A DNA stretch of 64,000 nucleotides. It comes from Polyangiaceae bacterium. GTDB lineage: Bacteria > Myxococcota_A > Polyangia > Polyangiales > Polyangiaceae. A model generated the notes under the pieces. That model saw only the letters and a list, made by a program, of their open reading frames with translations. It was not told the DNA's origin and made no database searches. The DNA is taken from NCBI GenBank assembly GCA_020633205.1, contig JACKEB010000010.1, positions 930,001 through 994,000 on the forward strand, in the 5' to 3' direction. A program made the position numbers and the translations under genes. Shown in pieces: positions 18,025 through 27,920 of the stretch; the first letter of the stretch is position 1; every line of letters starts with the position of its first letter.

Positions 18025-19530
18025 ATGGGAACAGCGTCCAAGCACAAGAGCGCCGCACCTGGCGTGAACCTCCCCGAAGGCACCAGCGGCTCCGCCTTCT
18101 TGCATAAAATCCTCACGGAAACCGTTCGGGAGTTCCCCCACGAGTTGTCCGCTGCGCGCCTGAGCCCGGAGCCCGGCCGCTTCAAGGCGCGCTTGGGCGA
18201 CCAGCTAGCCCGCTTCGAGGCCGTGCGCTGCGCGTCTCCGCGGCGCAGTGAAATCGCGCGCCACATCGTGCAGCGCACCCAGGAAGGCCTGGTGTATCGA
18301 CCCCGCGGCGAGCAAACGCCGCAGTCTTTCGGTGAGTACCTGAAGGGGGAAGGTCAAGCCTTCGAACTCGAGCGTCACGGAGATGGCTCGGCTCCCGGGC
18401 TCGCGCCCCAGGTGCCTTTCGAAGGCCGCAACTACGGCGCCGCAGAGCTCGGTGCGCTGGCAAGCTTGCTTGTCGAGCGCGGCTTCATGACTCAAGCCGC
18501 CGGGGATGCCCTGTGCTGGATTGGAGACTACGCGCTGTCTCACGCTGGGCGCATCTCCCTTGGCGGGCAGCGCTTCGCGCTGCTCGGCGCCGCAGCGGAG
18601 CTGGCGCCGACCCGCTTCCTATTGGAAGCGGGCGCCAAGGTGTTGTGGCTCGACTTGCAGTCTCCGAATGCCGAGACGCTGCCTGGTGGCGAGCTCCACT
18701 ACGCCCCTGAAGGTAGCGACCTGCTCTGCGACCCACGCCGCTGCAAGCAGACGCTGCTGGAGTTTGCGGCGGGCGAGCCGCTGCACCTGGGCTTGTATGC
18801 GTACGCGGCAGGAGAGAGCCAGGAGTGGCGCTTGGCTTCGACGATGAACGGCATCGCCCGCAGCCTGCCAGAAGGTGTGCTCGAATCTATTTCTCTGTGG
18901 ATTTCACCGACGACGCCCAGCCAGGTGCGCCCGGGCTGCAGCGAGCTGACTGAGCGCCGCGCCGCTCGCCCGCCGCTGTGGCAGAGCGCGCTGAAAAAGA
19001 GCGGCATGCTGAGCCCGGGTCATGAGCGCCACCAAGGCGTGAGCACAGCGCGCGCGGTCGTGTCGATTCAAGGCGTGAGCTACCAAGCGGCGCAGTACAT
19101 CGCCAAGCTGCTCGCTGCAGAGGTATACGCCGCCGAGGGTTCGAGCTTCGAGGGTCACACCCGGCCTCTGACCGTAAGCGCGAACGTCGCGGGCATCACC
19201 CGTACGAAGTCTTTGGCTCACCCGCTGTTCGAGGCCGCCTTCGAAGGCGCACCTGCCTTCAACATCGAGATTTTCCTCCCGGAAACGACGCGGGCGCTCG
19301 CGACCTTGCTGATGCTGCACGATTTGCTCAATCCCGCTGCCGTCGCCAACGCAAAAAGCCTCGAGCACGGCATCTCCCCGGAGACCCGAGCAGCACGCCT
19401 CGGCGAGGTGCAAGTTCACGGCGGCGTGTACACCAACCCTCACGCCCTCGAGCCCAGCATTCGTGTGGCAGCCGTGCTCGGCATGACGAAGCGCCCGGGC
19501 CTCGCACGCGGCCTGTTCGGCAAGAACTAG
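18025..19530 (+). CDS. Large hypothetical protein with Rossmann-like segment
   Basis: The 501-residue soluble protein starts at ATG 18025. A segment GGQRFALLGAAAELAPTRFL followed by AGAKVLWLDLQSPN looks like a beta-alpha-beta dinucleotide fold around residues 178-215. A second region near 345-420 (VVSIQGVSYQAAQYIAKLL and similar) is also alpha/beta. The family is not recognised. The gene stands alone in a 204-base leader region. Confidence 0.7.
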   Translation: MGTASKHKSAAPGVNLPEGTSGSAFLHKILTETVREFPHELSAARLSPEPGRFKARLGDQLARFEAVRCASPRRSEIARHIVQRTQEGLVYRPRGEQTPQSFGEYLKGEGQAFELERHGDGSAPGLAPQVPFEGRNYGAAELGALASLLVERGFMTQAAGDALCWIGDYALSHAGRISLGGQRFALLGAAAELAPTRFLLEAGAKVLWLDLQSPNAETLPGGELHYAPEGSDLLCDPRRCKQTLLEFAAGEPLHLGLYAYAAGESQEWRLASTMNGIARSLPEGVLESISLWISPTTPSQVRPGCSELTERRAARPPLWQSALKKSGMLSPGHERHQGVSTARAVVSIQGVSYQAAQYIAKLLAAEVYAAEGSSFEGHTRPLTVSANVAGITRTKSLAHPLFEAAFEGAPAFNIEIFLPETTRALATLLMLHDLLNPAAVANAKSLEHGISPETRAARLGEVQVHGGVYTNPHALEPSIRVAAVLGMTKRPGLARGLFGKN

Positions 19531-19620
19531 CGACGGAATCAGCGCTCACCCCAACCTCGCGAGGGCACTGCGCGCTCGCGGGGCGTGGACGTGCGGCGTC
19601 TGCTGAGTATGCTGCCGACC

Positions 19621-20763
19621 ATGCAACCCGACCTTCGCTGGCTTGTGGCAGGGCTGGGGCTAGGCGCCTCGTCTCTCGCTCTCGTCGGTTGCGACGAGGG
19701 ACCGAAACAGACCGCGCCGACAGCCACGCTGACCGCGGTTCCAATCGGCAGTGACGGGGAGCGCATTCACCCGCCCGAAGGCAAATGGTGCGCGAAGCCG
19801 GAGGTCGCCAAGAGCTTGGTCATCCTAGGTTCGCCTGAAGTCGATGGCTGTATGAAGTTCCTGGACGGGGAGCGGATCCCCAAGGAAAAGGAGCTCGCGC
19901 CGGAGTACATTGACATGCCCCGGAGCACCTACGGCTTCTACGACGACATTCAGACGAAGATGCGCCGCAGCGCCATCAACCACGCGCCGCTGTGTTGCTA
20001 CAACTGGCGAGAGAAGGCCCCTGGTGGTCGCCCATTGGTCGATCCCTCCCAGGCCGCAGTCGCTTTGATCGCCCCGCTGGTTTCCGAGCACGCGACACCG
20101 GAGCCAACACTTCAGCTCCTATCGCCCCCGGTAGAAGCACTGCCAAGCGTGCTGGCTCACTGGCGTCGACAGGCACAACTCGAGCACTCGAGCGTCGCTT
20201 CGTTTACTCGAGCGCGCCTCGAGCTGATCGCACTAGGCGCTCCGCGGGAGCTGGTGCGTCGCTACGCGGAGGCGGCGCTGGACGAGCTCCAGCATACCGC
20301 GCTCTGCCTCGAGGTGCTCCACGCCTGGGGAGCGCCCGCCCTTGCGTTCGGCGCGCTCCAACTGGCGCGATCAGCCAGAACGCCACCCAGCGATCGCGCG
20401 CTTGCGCTCCGCACACTCGCGCAGCGCACCCTGGACGAAGCCTTCGAACCCGAAGCGGCGGCCGCAGTCGCCTTGCACAACGCCGCCGGGCGATCTGCAT
20501 GTCCCGAGTTGAGGGCGGTCCTCGCGAGCATCGCGTTGGACGAACGCCGCCATGCACGGCTTGCCTTGGATACCGTCCTCTGGTGCCTCGAGGAATCAAA
20601 GCCCGCCACGGTGCGCCTCACCAGCCCCTCCGCGTCGAATGAAGCTCGCTCCGTAGCGGTGGCTGGCGCCCGCGAGTTCGGAGTGATCTCGGACGCTGAC
20701 TGGCTCGACGTACGAACCCGCTGTCGAGCTCCACTCGCCGCGGCGCTTGCTGCTCGCGCATAG
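19621..20763 (+). CDS. Lipoprotein with C-terminal ferritin-like diiron domain
   Basis: Starting at ATG 19621 gives a lipoprotein signal ending LALVGC. A unique N-terminal domain of about 140 residues is followed by a four-helix ferritin-like domain (about residues 185-345). The expected metal ligands are all there: Glu in LEHSSVASF, ExxH in DELQHTAL, Glu in LDEAFEPEA and ExxH in DERRHARL. In the family such centres bind iron or act as oxidases. Fusion to an envelope lipoprotein is unusual. Confidence 0.75.
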   Translation: MQPDLRWLVAGLGLGASSLALVGCDEGPKQTAPTATLTAVPIGSDGERIHPPEGKWCAKPEVAKSLVILGSPEVDGCMKFLDGERIPKEKELAPEYIDMPRSTYGFYDDIQTKMRRSAINHAPLCCYNWREKAPGGRPLVDPSQAAVALIAPLVSEHATPEPTLQLLSPPVEALPSVLAHWRRQAQLEHSSVASFTRARLELIALGAPRELVRRYAEAALDELQHTALCLEVLHAWGAPALAFGALQLARSARTPPSDRALALRTLAQRTLDEAFEPEAAAAVALHNAAGRSACPELRAVLASIALDERRHARLALDTVLWCLEESKPATVRLTSPSASNEARSVAVAGAREFGVISDADWLDVRTRCRAPLAAALAARA

Positions 20764-20963
20764 CTGCGTCAGAACTTGCGCGGTGTCGACTGCAGACAAC
20801 AGCCGCCACGCGGCCCGGACGCAGTAGGCAGCGTTCAGCAATGCGTTGGTTCGAGACTACAGTCGCGGCAGCGGGATCAAGGGACCCGACGCGCTGGATC
20901 CGGGGATTTACCAGGATAAGACCCAGGTCCGCGACTTGGCTCGACTTCTGCAATTCGCTCGTC

Positions 20964-22380
20964 ATGGATGACGCACGCTTTCCCTCCAAGCGGATCTGGC
21001 TAGTCGACTCGAACCCTCACTCCCGCGATGGGATCGCGCGAGTGCTCGAAGCAGCCGGCTGGGACGTCGCTTTGTTCGGCACGCTGGACGCCGCATTGGA
21101 AACCGCCGGCACGTTGCCGCCAGCTCTAGCATGCATCGACGCGGAGACATCACGCCGCGCGGACAGCATGCGTCGCATCGAAGCCGCATTGCCTGATCTG
21201 ACCTGCGTCGTTCTCATCGCGGCGAACGAGATCGACACGGCCGTCGCGCCCTCGGATGCCGTCCACGAGTACGTCGAACAACCGGTGAACGGAAACAGGT
21301 TGGTTCAGGCCGTCGAGCGTGCTGCAGAACGCAGCTGGCTCCGCAAGCGTGTCCGGCACCTAGAGAGCACCCTCTGCGCGGAGAAGTTTCTAGCCCAAAT
21401 CGCTGGCGAGAGCCAAGCCATGCGAGTCTTGTCAGAGCAAGTAGGCCGCCTGGGCGAGAGCAACGCACCCGTGTGCATTCTGGGCGAGAGCGGCAGCGGG
21501 AAAGACGTGGTCGCGCGCGCGGTGCACGCTGCCGGGCGGCAACACAGCGGCGCCCTAGTGACCGTGAGCTGCACGGCCACGCCGAAAGCGCTCCAGGCAG
21601 CCGAGCTTTGTGGGGAAGAGCGTTCGAGTGACGCGAGTGAACGTCTCACCGGCCGCTTCGAGGACGCGCAGGGTGGCACTCTGTTCTTCGATGAGGTGAG
21701 TGAGTTGAGTCTCGCCGCCCAGGCGGCGCTGCTCGGCGCGCTTCGACACCGCTCCTTTCCAGCGTGTTGGTGGAGACGCTCCGCTACCTTTTACGGCGCG
21801 CGTCGTCTGCGCGAGTCAGCGAGACCTCGCGCTGGAGGTTCGAGCTGGCCGCTTCCACAAGGAACTATTTCAGCTCTTGATGGGTCAGGTCCTCAAGCTG
21901 CCACCGCTCAGAGATCGCAAATCCGATATTCCGCAGCTCGTGAGCTTCTTCTTGCAGCAGCTATCAAGCGACGTCGGCCGACAGATCGGCAGCATCTCGC
22001 CTGACGCCCTCGAAGCGATCATGACCTACGACTGGCCAGGCAATGTGCGGGAACTCCGGAACATCGTGCATCGCGCGATGCTGAGCGCTGATTCTCGAGA
22101 GATCACCCTGGCCCAGCTACCGCGCGCCATTCAAGCCAGCGCCATGGTCGGAACTCCGCCGCTGGGCCGCGGGGAGTCGATTGGGCGTTTCCCGCGCGAC
22201 CCCAGCGAAACCCTGAACTTGCGTGAGCTGGAGCGGCGCGCCATCCAGCGAGCGCTCGAGACTTCAGGAGGGTGCGTCTCCCATGCCGCAAGGCTGCTTG
22301 GGATCGGTCGTGCAACGATCTATCGCAAGCTCGCTGCATTCGACATGAAGTCACAGCCCACAACAGGGGATCTCTCGTGA
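20964..22380 (+). pseudogene. NtrC-type AAA+ response regulator, frameshifted
   Basis: ATG 20964 opens a degenerate receiver domain (Asp59 kept, the usual Lys replaced in EQP), an AAA+ domain with Walker A GESGSGKD (residues 174-181) and Walker B GGTLFFDEV, and a C-terminal Fis-type HTH (AARLLGIGRATIYRKL). The reading frame breaks at the CC at 21759-21760. Removing one C joins RSFQRVGG to the downstream frame and restores 471 residues. Where GAFTGA should lie the sequence reads GEERSSDASERLTGRFE, two residues shorter, so sigma-54 contact is doubtful. Confidence 0.8.
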
Positions 22381-22492
22381 GCGTGCGCTAGACAATCGCG
22401 CGCCGAGGGCCGAACTACGCAGAGCGCGCCGACTTGAAACGGACTGACTCGAAGACTGCCGGTACGCCGGTGGTCCCTGTACACTCGGGTCT

Positions 22493-23932
22493 ATGCGCAC
22501 GCGCTTCGCTCTGGCCACGCTCACCCTCACCCTCGCCGTGGCGCCCGAGGCGTCCGCGAACGGCATGCTGGGTCATATGTACACCAGCGAGCTTGCCATT
22601 TCCCATGTGCAAACGCCTGAACTCAAGCAGCTCCTGCTGGACCATCCCGATCAGTACTTGAATGGTTCGTTCTTGCCCGACTCCGGCTACGCCGCGGGTG
22701 ATGGCTACGGGGAAATCGCGCACTGGTCAGGATTCGTGCAGGGCTACCTCACGTGGATCCAACAGACCTACTCCCCGCCGTACGATCAAGGCCCCGCGGC
22801 AGAACACGTTGCCGTCTTGCTTGGCGCGGCGTCTCACGGGATGGCCGACGAGAGCTTCGACATCCTGCTGTACGACAGAGCGGCGCTGCTCGACGGGGAC
22901 ACCAACGAGCTCGACACCGGCACCGACGTCTGGCTCGTGAACGACCGCGCCATCACCTACGATCCGCCGCTGGTGATCGACGCCGACGCGCTTAGCCAGG
23001 TCTTCGGCAACTTCACGAATCACCAAGTGGAGCCGCAGGTGATCGTCGACGGCATGACCAAGGCGAAGAGCGCTCACGCATTGGTCAAGACAGTGCTTGC
23101 GCCTGGACACCAGAGCTTCCGCGACAAGTATCCGTGGGCATCCAAGGCCTACCTAAACCCCGCTGTCCCTGGCTCCTATCCTTACAACGCCCGCGTCATC
23201 GCCAACTACTGGGAACAAATCTGGCGGCGTCTGAACTCCAACGTCAGCGTCGATGCAAGTCTGTTCGTGGGCATCGACCCCGCTCCGGACGGAGCGGATG
23301 CGGAGCGCTACCTCGCACTCGACCACACTTCGATCGATGGCTGGATCACGCTCTTTTCCGGTCACGGGCTCGAGGGCAGCAGCCTCGACAGCAACAGCAT
23401 TCAATTGCTCGATCCAAGCGGAAACGTCGTCCCCTACACGCTGCGAGTCCGCGGAGACGCCTGGGCTCACACCATTCAGCTCAAACCCGACGCCGACGTA
23501 GCGCCGAAGGTCACCTACCGTGTGAAGGTCACCCCGGCTGCGACCACCCTGAACGGTGAGCACCTGGCCGCCGACTACACAGCGGAGGTCAAGACCGCCT
23601 GCGCCGAAGGAGACGAAGCAAGCTGTCCAGAGCTGGGCCTACAAAGCGCCGCTGGCGCTGGTGGTGAGGGCGGCGGAAGCGCGGGCAGCGGCGGGACAGC
23701 GGGAGTGGGAGGCACGGCAGCTTCGGGAGGCACGGCAGCTTCGGGAGGCACGGCAGCGGGAGGGAGCGCAGGCTCGGAACCGAGCGGCAGCGCTGATGGC
23801 TCGGGTGACTCCAGCGGCTGTACGCTGTCCCCTCACCCCCAAACCCGGGGAACGGCGCTGCTAGGCTTCCTACTGGCGCTGGTGATTGGGGTGAGCCGCG
23901 CGGGACGCAGACGTCAGTGGAACCGGAACTGA
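22493..23932 (+). CDS. Zn-dependent phospholipase C-like surface protein with MYXO-CTERM-like tag
   Basis: The 479-residue protein has a signal peptide (ends ASAN), then a zinc phospholipase C/S1-P1-like helical domain with spaced His/Asp (GMLGHMY, GSFLPDSG, IAHWSGF, GAASHGMADESFD). A Big_5/SbsA-type Ig-like domain follows at about 285-365 (LDSNSIQLLD to NGEHLAADY), then a repetitive Gly/Ser/Ala linker. The C-terminus is Gly-Cys, a hydrophobic helix and RAGRRR, fitting the MYXO-CTERM sorting signal for surface anchoring. Its last 19 bases overlap the convergent M48 gene. Confidence 0.75.
   Translation: MRTRFALATLTLTLAVAPEASANGMLGHMYTSELAISHVQTPELKQLLLDHPDQYLNGSFLPDSGYAAGDGYGEIAHWSGFVQGYLTWIQQTYSPPYDQGPAAEHVAVLLGAASHGMADESFDILLYDRAALLDGDTNELDTGTDVWLVNDRAITYDPPLVIDADALSQVFGNFTNHQVEPQVIVDGMTKAKSAHALVKTVLAPGHQSFRDKYPWASKAYLNPAVPGSYPYNARVIANYWEQIWRRLNSNVSVDASLFVGIDPAPDGADAERYLALDHTSIDGWITLFSGHGLEGSSLDSNSIQLLDPSGNVVPYTLRVRGDAWAHTIQLKPDADVAPKVTYRVKVTPAATTLNGEHLAADYTAEVKTACAEGDEASCPELGLQSAAGAGGEGGGSAGSGGTAGVGGTAASGGTAASGGTAAGGSAGSEPSGSADGSGDSSGCTLSPHPQTRGTALLGFLLALVIGVSRAGRRRQWNRN
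23707..23757 (+). repeat. Tandem 18-base repeat inside a coding linker
   Basis: The unit gggaggcacggcagcttc occurs at 23707-23724 and 23725-23742, with a partial third copy at 23743-23757. It encodes Gly-Gly-Thr-Ala-Ala-Ser repeats in the linker of the surface protein and probably varies in copy number by slippage. Confidence 0.85.
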
Positions 23933-24915
23933 TATCCCGGAGGAAATGACTGTCGCCCACGTCGAGCGACGGGTGCTCGCAGAGGCGTGGGCGCTAGCTC
24001 TGCCAGCAGGCGCACACGCTCTCGAGTATCTGGGTGCGTGCGTAGCCAGCTTGGGAGCTCGAGCCGCAACCAAGGGGGCGCCAGCCGCGCACTCAGCGCC
24101 TCCAACCTGAGGAGGGCCGACGCCAACGCGGCCGGATCACCAGAGAGCTCCGCGGCGCCCAGGTCAGCCTCGAACTCGCGTACCCGCGAGAGCGCGAAGG
24201 TAAGCAGCGTCACCAGCGCCGGGGCGATCAACAGCCCCCACACGATCCAAGCCGGAACTAGCTGCATCCCGAGCAGCGCCGCGAGCAAATTCGCCACTAC
24301 CGCGAGGAAACCAATCAAGGCCGAGAGCCGGGTCACCCGCAGCAGCGCTTGCACCAAGCCGAGCGTCGCCATATCGCCATGGCTCACGTGGGCGACTTCA
24401 TGAGCCAAAATCGCAAAGAGCTCCCGAGGCTCCATGTGCCAGAGCAAACCTCGAGTGATGCCAAGCGCCGGCCGCCGGAGTGAACCGGTGCTCATCGCCT
24501 GCACGCCAGGCATCGGCATCAAGAACAGCCGCGGCGCGACGGGCAGCCCCGCTCGGCGGCTCAGCTCCCAAACCGCCTCGAAGAGCTCCGGGCGCTCGTG
24601 GTAGCTGAGCTCCCTGCCGCCCTGGAGCCGCAGTACCAGATCCCCCGGTGCAACGCGCAGTGCACCGAAGCTACCGACCACCAGGAGCAGCAACAAGACG
24701 GCACCCCAGCTGCCAAGCACCAGATAGCCCGAAACGCCGCTGACCAAGGCGATGAGCGCCAGGATCCCCCAAGTTTGCGCACGGTAAAATAGGCGGCGCC
24801 CCCAGATCCCGGGAGGCTTCTGCAGCGGGTGCAGGCCCTGGGTTTGGAGGCGCGAATTGGGGGACTGGGGGATGCGGTTCATGGTTCGGCGAAAGCGGCA
24901 GAACTTCATGAACAT
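23914..24915 (-). CDS. M48-family membrane metallopeptidase (HtpX/Ste24-like)
   Basis: The 333-residue protein has two N-terminal membrane helices (about 48-85), the zinc motif HEVAH (His172, Glu173, His176), two more hydrophobic helices, and a downstream REFEAD motif (about 246-251) with the third ligand Glu. These are the hallmarks of M48 proteases, which degrade damaged membrane proteins. The frame starts at ATG 24915, with ATG 24882 as an alternative. Confidence 0.85.
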   Translation of the reverse strand: MFMKFCRFRRTMNRIPQSPNSRLQTQGLHPLQKPPGIWGRRLFYRAQTWGILALIALVSGVSGYLVLGSWGAVLLLLLVVGSFGALRVAPGDLVLRLQGGRELSYHERPELFEAVWELSRRAGLPVAPRLFLMPMPGVQAMSTGSLRRPALGITRGLLWHMEPRELFAILAHEVAHVSHGDMATLGLVQALLRVTRLSALIGFLAVVANLLAALLGMQLVPAWIVWGLLIAPALVTLLTFALSRVREFEADLGAAELSGDPAALASALLRLEALSARLAPPWLRLELPSWLRTHPDTRERVRLLAELAPTPLRAPVARRGRQSFPPGYQFRFH

Positions 24916-24947
24916 AGGTCCGTCCGGCGGACCAGCAACCCGCTAGC

Positions 24948-25592
24948 TCAAGTGGAGCCGACGATGCTCCCGAGCTTGGTGTGGTTCGCCATCGTGTTGC
25001 GATCGTAGTAGTGATAGGTGTGCCGAGAGCCGAGGTGATGCTCCTGCGCCGCATCGTGGAGCTTTTGCTCTTCAGGGGTGTAGGCCGGCTCGATGTCTGG
25101 CACTTCTTTGTCGCGCACGACGATCACGTTGCAGGGTGCATCTCGCACGATTGCCTCGGCGATTGAGCCCAGCAGCACTCGGCGCAGGCCCTTTCGGCCG
25201 TGACTCGCGACGCAGATCACGTCGGCAGCGGTATCAATCGCGACGCGTCGGATCTCCTCCGCCGGGTCACCGACGGCGAGATGGATCTTGATGGGACAGG
25301 GTAATTTGTCTCCGTGCTGATGAGCGAACGCCCGCAGCCACTCATCCACCCAATCCTGGGTGAAGTTCGCAGCTTCTTGCACGGGGATCAGTCGCCCGTC
25401 GACGCGCTCTGCGTTTTCAGTTCCCGGAGGAACCTCCAGGCGTACCCCGTCCTCGTAGGGGGACGCGACGTGAACCACGTGGAGCGCGCTGGTCTCGCGC
25501 TGGGAGGCGAGCTCCAGGGCGCCGCTCAGCGCCTTGGACCCCTGGAGCGAAAAATCGATGCCCGCTACGAGCACCTGAGGCTTGGTCGTCAT
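24948..25592 (-). CDS. Universal stress protein (UspA family)
   Basis: The 214-residue protein is a single Usp domain with V.GIDFSLQGSKAL at the N-terminus and the ATP-binding signature SHGRKGLRRVLLGSIAE followed by NVIVVRDKEVPD, which places it in the nucleotide-binding subgroup. A hydrophilic C-terminal tail of about 50 residues is rich in His and Tyr. An AGGAGA ribosome site precedes ATG 25592. Confidence 0.88.
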   Translation of the reverse strand: MTTKPQVLVAGIDFSLQGSKALSGALELASQRETSALHVVHVASPYEDGVRLEVPPGTENAERVDGRLIPVQEAANFTQDWVDEWLRAFAHQHGDKLPCPIKIHLAVGDPAEEIRRVAIDTAADVICVASHGRKGLRRVLLGSIAEAIVRDAPCNVIVVRDKEVPDIEPAYTPEEQKLHDAAQEHHLGSRHTYHYYDRNTMANHTKLGSIVGST

Positions 25593-25776
25593 GGTTGTCT
25601 CCTTGCTAGGGCTGTTTACACAACACGTGCCACCCGCGACTCATGCCCACGTCAGCGTTCAGCCCCGGTAAATAACGCGGGATCGGCACCCAGCACCGAT
25701 TCGACCGCTGAGTGCCGCAGACAGAATTCCGGCAAGCGTTGCGCGGCAACGCAGCATCCCCGCACCGTCTGCACCG

Positions 25777-26082
25777 CTAGGAATGTAAGTCGTCGGGCTC
25801 GTCCGCTTCGGGCAGCGGATCCGGCTTCACGAACTCCACGTCAAAACCGCCGAACAGACGGGCGCCCGCTTCACGCAGGGCCGCCTCTGCCTGCTTCTGA
25901 CCGTATAAGCTCGGCGGCGGCTTGAGCTTCAACCAACGCACACCCGAGATTTCGCGCGCGTCCACGAATGAACAGCGCTCGAGCTCCTGGGCCATCGGCG
26001 CATTGTCTTGCTGCACCCGAATGTCCTCGAGGATCGCAATCCAGTCGCGGATGTCGGGTTTGGATGGGGCTGGCTTCTTCAT
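25777..26082 (-). CDS. Hypothetical small soluble protein
   Basis: The 101-residue product starts MKKPAPSKPDIRDW at ATG 26082; the frame extends to 26199 but without protein-like content. The acidic C-terminus is ADEPDDLHS. No family recognised. Confidence 0.55.
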   Translation of the reverse strand: MKKPAPSKPDIRDWIAILEDIRVQQDNAPMAQELERCSFVDAREISGVRWLKLKPPPSLYGQKQAEAALREAGARLFGGFDVEFVKPDPLPEADEPDDLHS

Positions 26083-26167
26083 ACCCGCCACGTCGCACCA
26101 ACCGTGCCCGAGGCGCGCGTAGGAATTTCGCAGACTTGCGAGCGCAAGAATCACCGCCCGCGAGACG

Positions 26168-26680
26168 CTACGCCTCGGGCGAGGCGGCCTGGCCGACACG
26201 CCGATGCGCGGGGATCAGGTCCGCTGCCGGCAGCAACTGCGGTCGAATCGCGATCTCACACACTGAAACGCCGGCCTCTGCCTGGGAGCGCAAGACCACG
26301 AACTGCGCCCCGTGAGCACGCATCAAGCTGCGGTCGTATTCCATCAAGCGAAAACACGCTTCAACGTCGCCGGTGCCCCTGAGGGGACATTCCACGCGGA
26401 TTTCACCGAACGCGGTGTCCCCCTCGACGGCAGTGATCGGGACCATTTTTCGCGACGGCATCAAGCGCTGCCATTCCTCAGCCAGGGCCCGCGGGTCGCT
26501 GCCCACTGGCTTCGACCTGCGATACGCCAGTGTAAGACGCGCCAAGCCACGGAGCAGCGGAAAGGCGAGCCCGTCTCGCCGGCGCCGCGCCAACCTGGCG
26601 AGCCCGCTCAGGCAGGCGTTGAAGAGTTGCTTTTCACTCTGGCTGAGCCAGCGAGCCCGTGGGCGCTTGGGATTGGTCAC
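26168..26680 (-). CDS. Hypothetical protein
   Basis: The 170-residue product starts at GTG 26680, has a basic N-terminus and a C-terminal alpha/beta segment (AFGEIRVECPLRGTGDVEACFRLMEYDR, split). It is divergent from the LysR gene at 26746, so the two could share a control region. Function unknown. Confidence 0.55.
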   Translation of the reverse strand: MTNPKRPRARWLSQSEKQLFNACLSGLARLARRRRDGLAFPLLRGLARLTLAYRRSKPVGSDPRALAEEWQRLMPSRKMVPITAVEGDTAFGEIRVECPLRGTGDVEACFRLMEYDRSLMRAHGAQFVVLRSQAEAGVSVCEIAIRPQLLPAADLIPAHRRVGQAASPEA

Positions 26681-26745
26681 TCCCCAAGTATGGGGTCGAG
26701 AGCGACATCATCCCAATCGATGCTTGCCATGTCATCATAGACAGC

Positions 26746-27690
26746 ATGAATGCTGAGCCCCGCGATGGCGTCGCGTTGCAGCGCCTCTTGAGCCTGAACC
26801 TGAACCTGTTCGTGGCCCTCGACGCACTCCTCTTCACCGCCAGCGTCACTCAAGCAGCGCGCCAGGTGGGGGTCACTCAGCCCAGCATGAGCCACAACCT
26901 GCGACAGCTGCGCGAGCTACTCGCGGATCCGCTACTGGTGCGTGCTTCCCACGGCCACACGCTCACGAGTCGGGCGCAGGCGCTGAAGGCACCGCTCCGC
27001 GCGGCGCTGAGCGAACTGGAGCGGCTCTTGGAACGGGAACCGGCATTCAACCCGTCACAGAGTCAGCGTCGTTTCCGCGTTGCAACGAGCGACTACTTCC
27101 AAGTGGTTGGCTTACCGAGGTTTCTCCAAACCCTCTCATCGCTTGCGCCGAACGTGGAAGTGCGCCTGCTCCCGACTACAGCGGCCAGCGCGGAGAGCCT
27201 GCTCGACGGCAGCGTCGACCTGTGCGCTGGCAGCGCGGAGCAGCTCCCCCGTGCACCGGGAATCCAAACAGCGCGCCTGTTCACAGAGCGTTTCGTGGTG
27301 ATCGAACGGCGCGCAGAGTCGACGCGTCGGCTCAGCTTGAAGCGCTATGTCAGCTCACCGCACGCCCTCGTGACATCCGACGACGGCCCCGGCTACGTGG
27401 ATCGCTTGCTCGCTCAACAAGGGCTCACACGCCGGGTCTCGTTACGCGTCCCAGACTACGCCGCACTCGCTGGGGTGATCGCTGAGACATCGCTCCTGGC
27501 GACGGTGCCGGAGCGCTACGCCAGGGTGATGGCTGAGCGCTTTGCGCTGACAGTTTCCCCTCCCCCCCTGAAACTCCAAGCGTTCGATGTCTACCTTGCT
27601 TGGCACGAGCGCTACACTCAGGACACGGGCCTGACGTGGCTCCGCGAGCACATCTCCGCAGAGAACCGCGCGACAAAGGCTAGTCAGTGA
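26746..27690 (+). CDS. LysR-family transcriptional regulator
   Basis: From ATG 26746 the protein has the LysR winged-HTH (LNLFVALDALLFTASVTQAARQVGVTQPSMSHNLRQLRELL, residues about 16-60) followed by the two-lobed effector domain (RFRVATSDYFQVVGLPRFL to the end). The NLNLFVALDALL start matches the NodD/NahR/SyrM branch. The target is unknown; the divergent gene at 26168-26680 is one candidate. Confidence 0.88.
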   Translation: MNAEPRDGVALQRLLSLNLNLFVALDALLFTASVTQAARQVGVTQPSMSHNLRQLRELLADPLLVRASHGHTLTSRAQALKAPLRAALSELERLLEREPAFNPSQSQRRFRVATSDYFQVVGLPRFLQTLSSLAPNVEVRLLPTTAASAESLLDGSVDLCAGSAEQLPRAPGIQTARLFTERFVVIERRAESTRRLSLKRYVSSPHALVTSDDGPGYVDRLLAQQGLTRRVSLRVPDYAALAGVIAETSLLATVPERYARVMAERFALTVSPPPLKLQAFDVYLAWHERYTQDTGLTWLREHISAENRATKASQ

Positions 27691-27920
27691 GCATTTAGGG
27701 GGCTCAGGTTGTGCAACGGCCCGCTGCGCGCTGTGCAAGATACGGCGCAAGTTGTGCAATCGCCCCGATCGACTGCCCTTTGCCTGGCATTGTGGCTCTG
27801 CTAGCGCAAAGCTCGCTCGGAGGGTGTTGGTTCGCGCAAGCTTGCGAAATCCGCAGCAGCGCCGACTTAGATCCAACCCAGACTTTTGCCACCGGGCTAG
27901 TCAGCTCACTCGGAGCCATC

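Noticed and set aside
23707..23757. Possible CRISPR-like repeat
   Set aside because: Units are directly adjacent without spacers and encode a Gly/Ala linker. No CRISPR array or cas gene was seen anywhere in the window.
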